Shown here one piece after another: positions 59,072-64,000 of a stretch of 64,000 nt of DNA. Every line of letters begins with the position of its first letter. Position 1 is the first letter of the stretch. This stretch comes from Candidatus Woesearchaeota archaeon (lineage in GTDB: Archaea > Nanobdellota > Nanobdellia > Woesearchaeales > ARS49), in assembly GCA_018302815.1 (NCBI GenBank), contig JAGVZE010000008.1:1-64000 (forward strand). The letters run 5' to 3'. The notes under the pieces are model-generated. The model was not told the DNA's origin. It saw nothing but the letters and a program-made list of their open reading frames with translations, and ran no database searches. A program made the position numbers and the translations under genes.

Positions 59072-60209
59072 CTGCCAACGCCTCTTTTCGCAGAATTTCG
59101 ACCTTATCCACTTTCTCCCAGGGGAATTCGTCTCTTCCAAAATGGCCGTATGCTGCGGTTCTTCGGTAAATCGGGCGCTTGAGATTAAAGTGGCTGATTA
59201 TATCTTTGGGCTTCACGGGGAAATTCTTGTAGATCAGCTTCACGAGCAATTCATCGTCAACTTTCCCAGTGCCGAAAGTGTTGACGTGAATGCTAACCGG
59301 CGCTGCCACACCAATTGCGTAAGCGAGCTGAACTTCACACCTATCAGCAAGATTTGCAGCCACAATATTTTTTGCGATATATCTTGCCGCGTAAGCCGCC
59401 GAGCGATCAACCTTGCTCGGGTCTTTTCCAGAGAAGGCGCCTCCTCCATGGCGACCTGCTCCGCCATAAGTATCAACAATAATCTTTCTTCCTGTCACAC
59501 CTGCGTCAGCATACGGTCCTCCGCGCACGAACTTGCCCGTAGGGTTGGTCAGAATCTTGCTGTTCTCATCCAAATATCCCTCGCACACAGGATGCACAAC
59601 GTTTGCGATGATATCTTTTCTCAACTGACCCTGATCGACACCCTCATCGTGCTGAGCTGAGATGATAACCGTGTCAACTCTCAACGGAATGCCGTTCTCA
59701 TATTCTACTGTGACTTGAGTCTTACCATCAGGACCCAAATACGGAATCAAGCCTGCCTTTCTTGCATACGCAAGCCTTTGAGCCATCTTATGCGCAAGAA
59801 CAATAGTCAACGGAAGCAATTCTTGCGTCTCATTAGTCGCAAAACCAAACATCAAACCCTGATCGCCCGCGCCCTGTTCTTTCGCATCAACACCCTGCGC
59901 GATATCAGGAGACTGCTTATCCAAATGCACAAGAACCGCGCAAGTCTCAGCATCAATACCATAGGAAGACTTAGTGTATCCAATCTCCTTCAATGTAGAA
60001 CGAACAATAGTAGGAATGTCAAGCTGAGCTTTAGTCGTGACTTCGCCAGCCACGACAACCATGCCGGTCTTTGTCAAACATTCAACCGCGACACGGCTGT
60101 TCTCATCATCCTTCAAACACGCATCAAGAACAGCATCACTTATCTGATCACAAATCTTATCCGGATGACCCTCAGTCACAGATTCCGATGTAAACAACCA
60201 ACGTACCAT
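59049..60209 (-). CDS. metK: S-adenosylmethionine synthetase, bacterial type
   Basis: MetK makes S-adenosylmethionine from methionine and ATP. The 386-residue protein has bacterial/eukaryotic MAT motifs: [36 protein letters not shown], and [20 protein letters not shown]. Most archaea carry a distinct archaeal MAT, so this copy is likely of bacterial origin. The ATG at 60209 is preferred because a GAGGTG ribosome site precedes it at suitable distance; the frame upstream is open but non-homologous. Confidence 0.96.
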   Translation of the reverse strand: MVRWLFTSESVTEGHPDKICDQISDAVLDACLKDDENSRVAVECLTKTGMVVVAGEVTTKAQLDIPTIVRSTLKEIGYTKSSYGIDAETCAVLVHLDKQSPDIAQGVDAKEQGAGDQGLMFGFATNETQELLPLTIVLAHKMAQRLAYARKAGLIPYLGPDGKTQVTVEYENGIPLRVDTVIISAQHDEGVDQGQLRKDIIANVVHPVCEGYLDENSKILTNPTGKFVRGGPYADAGVTGRKIIVDTYGGAGRHGGGAFSGKDPSKVDRSAAYAARYIAKNIVAANLADRCEVQLAYAIGVAAPVSIHVNTFGTGKVDDELLVKLIYKNFPVKPKDIISHFNLKRPIYRRTAAYGHFGRDEFPWEKVDKVEILRKEALAVKESLSQ

Positions 60210-60282
60210 ACCCATCACCTCGTTTAAACCTGACAATACCAATTCTATAAATAAGCTTATGACACAAAAATTCCAATCAGAA

Positions 60283-62481
60283 TCATTTTTTTTGATATTG
60301 TGACAATACCAGCTCACGAATGCCACGCGCGATTTTTTCGCCAACACCTTGGACCTCGAGCAATTCCTTCTCTGACGCCGCAAACACAAACGCTATCGAA
60401 CCAAACTTGCAAAGCAATTCCCTTGCAAGAACCGGCCCCACGCTTGGAAGCGCGCTCACCAAATACTCCTGCTGCTCTTTTAGAGTCATCGGCTTTCTGT
60501 CCGCGTGCGGAGAAAACTCTTTTTTATTTTCTTCCTGCTCGCGCTTTGCGATTGTGATAAGAAGTTCAGCAGTATCCTGCTCGTTCTTTGTCTGAATTAT
60601 CGGGATGCCATAACTTACAGCAATCGTCGCAAGCATACCTCTAATCGAATTAGGATGAACATTTCGAACAGAATAAATATCCTGATCGCCCTGAATTATA
60701 AGAATGGGTTTTGAGTATGACTGTTTCAATCCCTTGAGCTGCTCTAAAAGCCTGCCATCAATGATGCTATCCACAAAATCAGCCACCAGTTTGAGCTCTA
60801 CAGCGACACGATCGCTCAACACATAATCAGCAACACCCAACATCTCAAGCTTCACATCCGCGTCCTTATCAACAAGCGCTTTGAGCGTGCCATCGCTCTT
60901 CTCGCGATAATCAGCGAAAATTTTCACTTTAGCAGTTTCGAACGATTGTATGGATGGTTGAATCGGTTTGACTTTATCCCTTAAAGTTCCGCGCATACTC
61001 TCGAGCGCAGACACCATTTTTTTCTCCTTATTCTTCGCGCTCCAACTATACGCCTCCTCTCTTGTTCCTTTCGTCATGAAAACAACAACCCTTCCCTTCT
61101 GCGAACGGCCTGTTCTGCCCCTTCTTTGAATGCTCCTCACAGCACTTGGAATCGGCTCGTAAAAAACAACAATGTCAACTTTAGGAATATCCAAACCTTC
61201 CTCCGCAACACTTGTCGCAATCAAAATATTGAACAATCCGTCCCTAAACTGGTCAAGCATCTCAACCTGCTTTTTCTGCGAAAGCCCAGTATTGCCTTTC
61301 TTCGCCTGCCCAACAAAAACCTGCGGGAAAAGACCCTGCACTTTGCTTAGTTCCTCTGAAATACGCACAGCACTATCACGGAACTGCGTGAACAAAATAA
61401 CTTTCAACATCCTGTTCTTATCCACTTCCTCTCTTAAAAATTCCACAATCTTCGCAAGCTTAGGATGGTCAACCTTCTTCTCAAAAAGACGCTGCGAGAG
61501 AATGAACGCCTCCTTAAATCTAACGTCCTGTGTGAGATTTCTTACCGCTTTCACCTTACTCGACTGCCCCTGAGCGAACAAACCCTCAAAATAATTAATA
61601 AGCGGAACAATCCCCTGCCCCTCAAGCAATTCCAACGCATGCTGAGCCTTCATAACCTCCGCAAGAACACTTAACGCCTTAAGCGTATCAAAATCGTGCT
61701 CGCCCTTTGCCATCTTGCGCTGCAACTCCATTTGAGCGCCAAGAAGCTCTCTTTTGGTCAGCAAAGAACCGCGAAGGCCAAGAGTCTTCAGATTGTCTAT
61801 TCGCTGTTTAATGCATTGGTCCAACAGAACCTTGATAGTCTTTAGTTCTAATGGAAGCTCAAGCTTAACCCATTCAAGCTCAACCTCCTGAACGTACGGC
61901 GCGACATCAGGATCCTTATCAGTCCTAATCTCAACAGCCTCGATAAAAAGATTCTTGCAAACATCCTCAATCTTCTGCATCTCGCTTCCAGGAGACGCGC
62001 TAAGCGCAAGAACCAAAGGATTAATCGCCCTCTTCAGGTATTGCTTTGCCAAAAACACATAACTGTACTCACCTGTAGCGCGATGCGCCTCATCAAAAAC
62101 AACCAAGCTAACCTGAGAAATATCAACCTTGCTTCCAATAATATCATTCTCAAGCCCCTGAGGAGTCGAAAAAATGACTTTAGCCGACGACCACGACTGC
62201 GCGCGCAATTGCGGAGAGATTTCACCTGTAAACAAAGCGAACTTATCTTCTTCAACATCAAGATGTTGCTTGAACGTGGTCAAGTGCTGTTCAACAAGAG
62301 GCTTAGTCGGAGCAAGAATCAATATTTTCGATTCAGGAAATATCGACAAACGCTGAGCTGCCAAAAGCAAAGCGACACCAGTCTTTCCCATGCCGGTTGG
62401 AAGAACAACCAAAGTATTCTTATTCGCAGCAGTGGCAAGAATAGTCTCTTGGTACAACCTTGGAACAAACCCCTTAAGCAT
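60283..62481 (-). CDS. hef: Hef helicase-nuclease
   Basis: Hef (XPF/FANCM family) processes stalled forks. The 732 residues have a superfamily 2 helicase (Walker A PTGMGKT 28-34, DEAH 130-133, motif [10 protein letters not shown] near 452-459), an ERCC4 nuclease (about 518-650), and a tandem helix-hairpin-helix end. The nuclease signature ERK-x3-D reads ELK-x3-D (Glu562, Leu563, Lys564, Asp568), so Arg is replaced by Leu. The gene ends 74 bp before the metK start on the same strand. Confidence 0.95.
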   Translation of the reverse strand: MLKGFVPRLYQETILATAANKNTLVVLPTGMGKTGVALLLAAQRLSIFPESKILILAPTKPLVEQHLTTFKQHLDVEEDKFALFTGEISPQLRAQSWSSAKVIFSTPQGLENDIIGSKVDISQVSLVVFDEAHRATGEYSYVFLAKQYLKRAINPLVLALSASPGSEMQKIEDVCKNLFIEAVEIRTDKDPDVAPYVQEVELEWVKLELPLELKTIKVLLDQCIKQRIDNLKTLGLRGSLLTKRELLGAQMELQRKMAKGEHDFDTLKALSVLAEVMKAQHALELLEGQGIVPLINYFEGLFAQGQSSKVKAVRNLTQDVRFKEAFILSQRLFEKKVDHPKLAKIVEFLREEVDKNRMLKVILFTQFRDSAVRISEELSKVQGLFPQVFVGQAKKGNTGLSQKKQVEMLDQFRDGLFNILIATSVAEEGLDIPKVDIVVFYEPIPSAVRSIQRRGRTGRSQKGRVVVFMTKGTREEAYSWSAKNKEKKMVSALESMRGTLRDKVKPIQPSIQSFETAKVKIFADYREKSDGTLKALVDKDADVKLEMLGVADYVLSDRVAVELKLVADFVDSIIDGRLLEQLKGLKQSYSKPILIIQGDQDIYSVRNVHPNSIRGMLATIAVSYGIPIIQTKNEQDTAELLITIAKREQEENKKEFSPHADRKPMTLKEQQEYLVSALPSVGPVLARELLCKFGSIAFVFAASEKELLEVQGVGEKIARGIRELVLSQYQKK

Positions 62482-62513
62482 AGAGCATTACTTCAAACAA
62501 CCCTTTAAAACCT

Positions 62514-62825
62514 TTACGCGCGTATATGTCCAGTCTTGTGAAGATAATACCCTGCAAGCATTCCTACCGCGAAAATTATGATAAAAAGACGAACATTCGT
62601 GTATAAGCTCAAAAGAAGAAACCCAATCAAAAATCCAGTGAACATTATAACAACTTGCACGCGGTTCGTAGATTTGAGCCTATACCACAATCTGCCAAAC
62701 AACAAACCCATAAGCGCGCACACAGCGTACAACGTCCAAACAGAATCTGAAAATAGCGCAAGAAAAATCCCTGCAACAAAAAACGCGACACCTAACAGTT
62801 CAGGCCAATCAAGCAAAGGGTCCAT
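62514..62825 (-). CDS. Small membrane protein
   Basis: A 103-residue protein from the ATG at 62825, with four closely spaced hydrophobic helices (LGVAFFVAGIFLALF; WTLYAVCALMGLLFG; VVIMFTGFLIGFLLLSLY; LFIIIFAVGMLAGYYLH). The start shares one base with the stop of the preceding peptidase-like gene (TGATG), so both are in one transcript. No family recognised. Confidence 0.65.
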   Translation of the reverse strand: MDPLLDWPELLGVAFFVAGIFLALFSDSVWTLYAVCALMGLLFGRLWYRLKSTNRVQVVIMFTGFLIGFLLLSLYTNVRLFIIIFAVGMLAGYYLHKTGHIRA

Positions 62826-63547
62826 CAAGCCCACCCCTTCTTAGAAAGGAAAATCGTGATTCCTATCGCAATCACAATTGACAAAATGGCTGATGAAAAT
62901 CCAAACCAAAGAAGCAACGCAAGATACGCAGACAATCCAATGAACAACAACGCATACACCGCACGCGACCAAAACAACACTTTCGAACCATCAAGAAGAG
63001 GAATCGGCAACATATTCCACCAAGCGAACACCAAATTCAAAAGCATAAGCTCTCTTAGAAACGGCGATGAAACAAACATATCGACAACAGCTATCAATGA
63101 AGCGAACAACACATTACCAAAAGGACCAGCCAAACAAATCTTGGCAATCACTGACATGTTCGCGCCGTATCTAAACGCGCCAAGCCGATGAATCGGAAGA
63201 ACAAACGCGAGCGTTGAAGAAACCGCAAGCATCTTGACATCTCCTTGAGACACAATGACGAGCATCAAACCAATAATGATTCCATACCACCACACCTCAT
63301 TTCGCGCCCTAAGGCCGTGCTTTAAAGCTATAACGCGTTGAAAGGCATGATGAACATAAAGAGTAAAACACACAAGAATAAACGCGCGCAAAAAATTCTG
63401 AAGGCCTGAAGCGAAATCGAACATAGCGCCGCCCCATTGGTCCCAAGAATAAATCACTGCCAGAGCGAGCGAACACAACACGAACTGCGAACGCTCAACA
63501 GCCGAAAACCAGCCATACCTCTTCCACTTATCAATAAAATTACGCAT
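62825..63547 (-). CDS. Site-2 protease family homolog, degenerate active site
   Basis: A 240-residue polytopic membrane protein with six or so helices. The C-terminal NMLPIPLLDGSKVLFW matches the second signature of M50 site-2 proteases (NxxPxPxLDG). In the first signature, expected HExxH, the sequence is VHHAFQRVIALKHG, so the catalytic Glu is a His and the second His is an Arg. It is probably not a protease. It lies in an apparent leftward operon after a TraB gene. Confidence 0.8.
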   Translation of the reverse strand: MRNFIDKWKRYGWFSAVERSQFVLCSLALAVIYSWDQWGGAMFDFASGLQNFLRAFILVCFTLYVHHAFQRVIALKHGLRARNEVWWYGIIIGLMLVIVSQGDVKMLAVSSTLAFVLPIHRLGAFRYGANMSVIAKICLAGPFGNVLFASLIAVVDMFVSSPFLRELMLLNLVFAWWNMLPIPLLDGSKVLFWSRAVYALLFIGLSAYLALLLWFGFSSAILSIVIAIGITIFLSKKGWA

Positions 63548-64000
63548 CAGACCTCTTTTACACTATCCAATATCTCCTGCTTTAAATACATTTTCAGCAA
63601 ACGCTTAATCTCATCCTCATGGCCTGCGCCAACAACAGCGATTATCTTCCCTTGCGGAACCCGTTTTCCAAGCTGTAAAAGCGCCCGCGCCATAAACACG
63701 TTGCGCTCCTCAACAAGAACACGATGAACATTAGGATAACGAACTTTAACCTCGCCTAATAATTTAGTGATAAGCTCCTTAGGCGGAACTTTCGATAAGT
63801 CAAACTCTATTCCTTTGCGAAAAACAACACCTTTCACAATATCGACCAAAAACCTCCACTTCTCCTTCCACGTCAACGCCTTTGAAAACCTCTTTAACGT
63901 TATTTCTATATCCTGGTCGATCAAAGCGAGCTTTGCGCCCACACGCTGCGCGACACTCATAGCTCTTAACATCTCATCGCCAGGCATAACCCCTACTTTG
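63547..64000 (-). CDS. TraB family protein, truncated at the window edge
   Basis: The C-terminal part of a TraB/PrgY-type protein: DEMLRAMSVAQRVGAKLALI and DQDIEITLKR in the middle, then IIAVVGAGHEDEIKRLL with the conserved GAGH motif near the end. The frame stays open through the right edge, so the N-terminus lies outside. Its stop overlaps the start of the site-2 protease homolog by one base. Archaeal TraB proteins are thought to act at the membrane or in peptide processing, but are poorly known. Confidence 0.88.
   Translation of the reverse strand, partial: KVGVMPGDEMLRAMSVAQRVGAKLALIDQDIEITLKRFSKALTWKEKWRFLVDIVKGVVFRKGIEFDLSKVPPKELITKLLGEVKVRYPNVHRVLVEERNVFMARALLQLGKRVPQGKIIAVVGAGHEDEIKRLLKMYLKQEILDSVKEV

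Noticed and set aside
60210-60389. Longer metK frame with about 58 extra N-terminal residues
   Set aside because: The extra part is not like any MetK, and a ribosome site supports the ATG at 60209.

Overview
The window is chromosomal DNA from an archaeon, most likely a small-genome DPANN lineage (Woesearchaeota/Pacearchaeota-like; the phylum is an inference). Archaeal hallmarks read directly from the sequence are Orc1/Cdc6, PolD (DP1 and DP2), MCM, RFC small subunit, FEN1, Hjc, Hef, TBP, TFE, a minimal histone, proteasome-activating nucleotidase, aIF2-beta, aIF1, SecY and the archaeal-order ribosomal protein operon. DPANN-like traits are a primase whose catalytic domain is fused to a PriL-type cysteine domain, a short uL30, and a bacterial-type S-adenosylmethionine synthetase. 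Many genes have a TATA box about 25 bp before the start codon, so leaderless transcripts look common, and gene overlaps of 1-20 bp are frequent.

Layout: 0.2-6.8 kb holds RfcS, a PRC-barrel protein, a Cas4/RecB-like nuclease, TyrRS with a HExxH protein, and PAN. 6.9-12.9 kb is an accessory-looking stretch with T-rich coding strands: an ABC exporter, a P-loop kinase, a toxin-antitoxin pair, a TraB-like protein, an orphan protein and an EamA-like transporter. 13-23.8 kb holds tRNA processing and repair genes (Trm5-like, FEN1, EndA, RNase Z, Hjc), histone, TFE, several orphans, and a TrmB-like regulator followed by two paralogous membrane proteins. 23.8-24.4 kb is a predicted replication origin: an AT-rich core between two inverted ORB elements, directly before orc1/cdc6, which leads into the PolD genes (24.4-30.5 kb). 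30.5-38.4 kb holds aIF2-beta, membrane proteins, nucleotidyltransferases, an RPA-like protein, MCM and TBP. 38.5-52.2 kb is one long leftward ribosomal protein/secY operon preceded by a structured leader. 52.3-64 kb holds orphans, a MOSC protein, the fused primase, a Toprim protein, a YceI-like lipoprotein, HtpX, MetK, Hef, a degenerate site-2 protease homolog and a truncated TraB gene.

Two themes stand out. First, origin, initiator, replicative polymerase, helicase, clamp loader, primase, flap nuclease, Holliday resolvase and fork-repair helicase lie within 64 kb together with basal transcription factors and the ribosomal operon, a compact information-processing neighbourhood. Second, in three places the 3' end of a gene (toxin, RPA-like, primase) recurs in direct orientation downstream, next to the convergent neighbour, with unrelated DNA (two genes, hairpins only, two genes) in between. 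This looks like repeated insertion at convergent gene ends that duplicates or replaces the gene tail, and no recombinase is visible. It is the best candidate here for an undescribed process.
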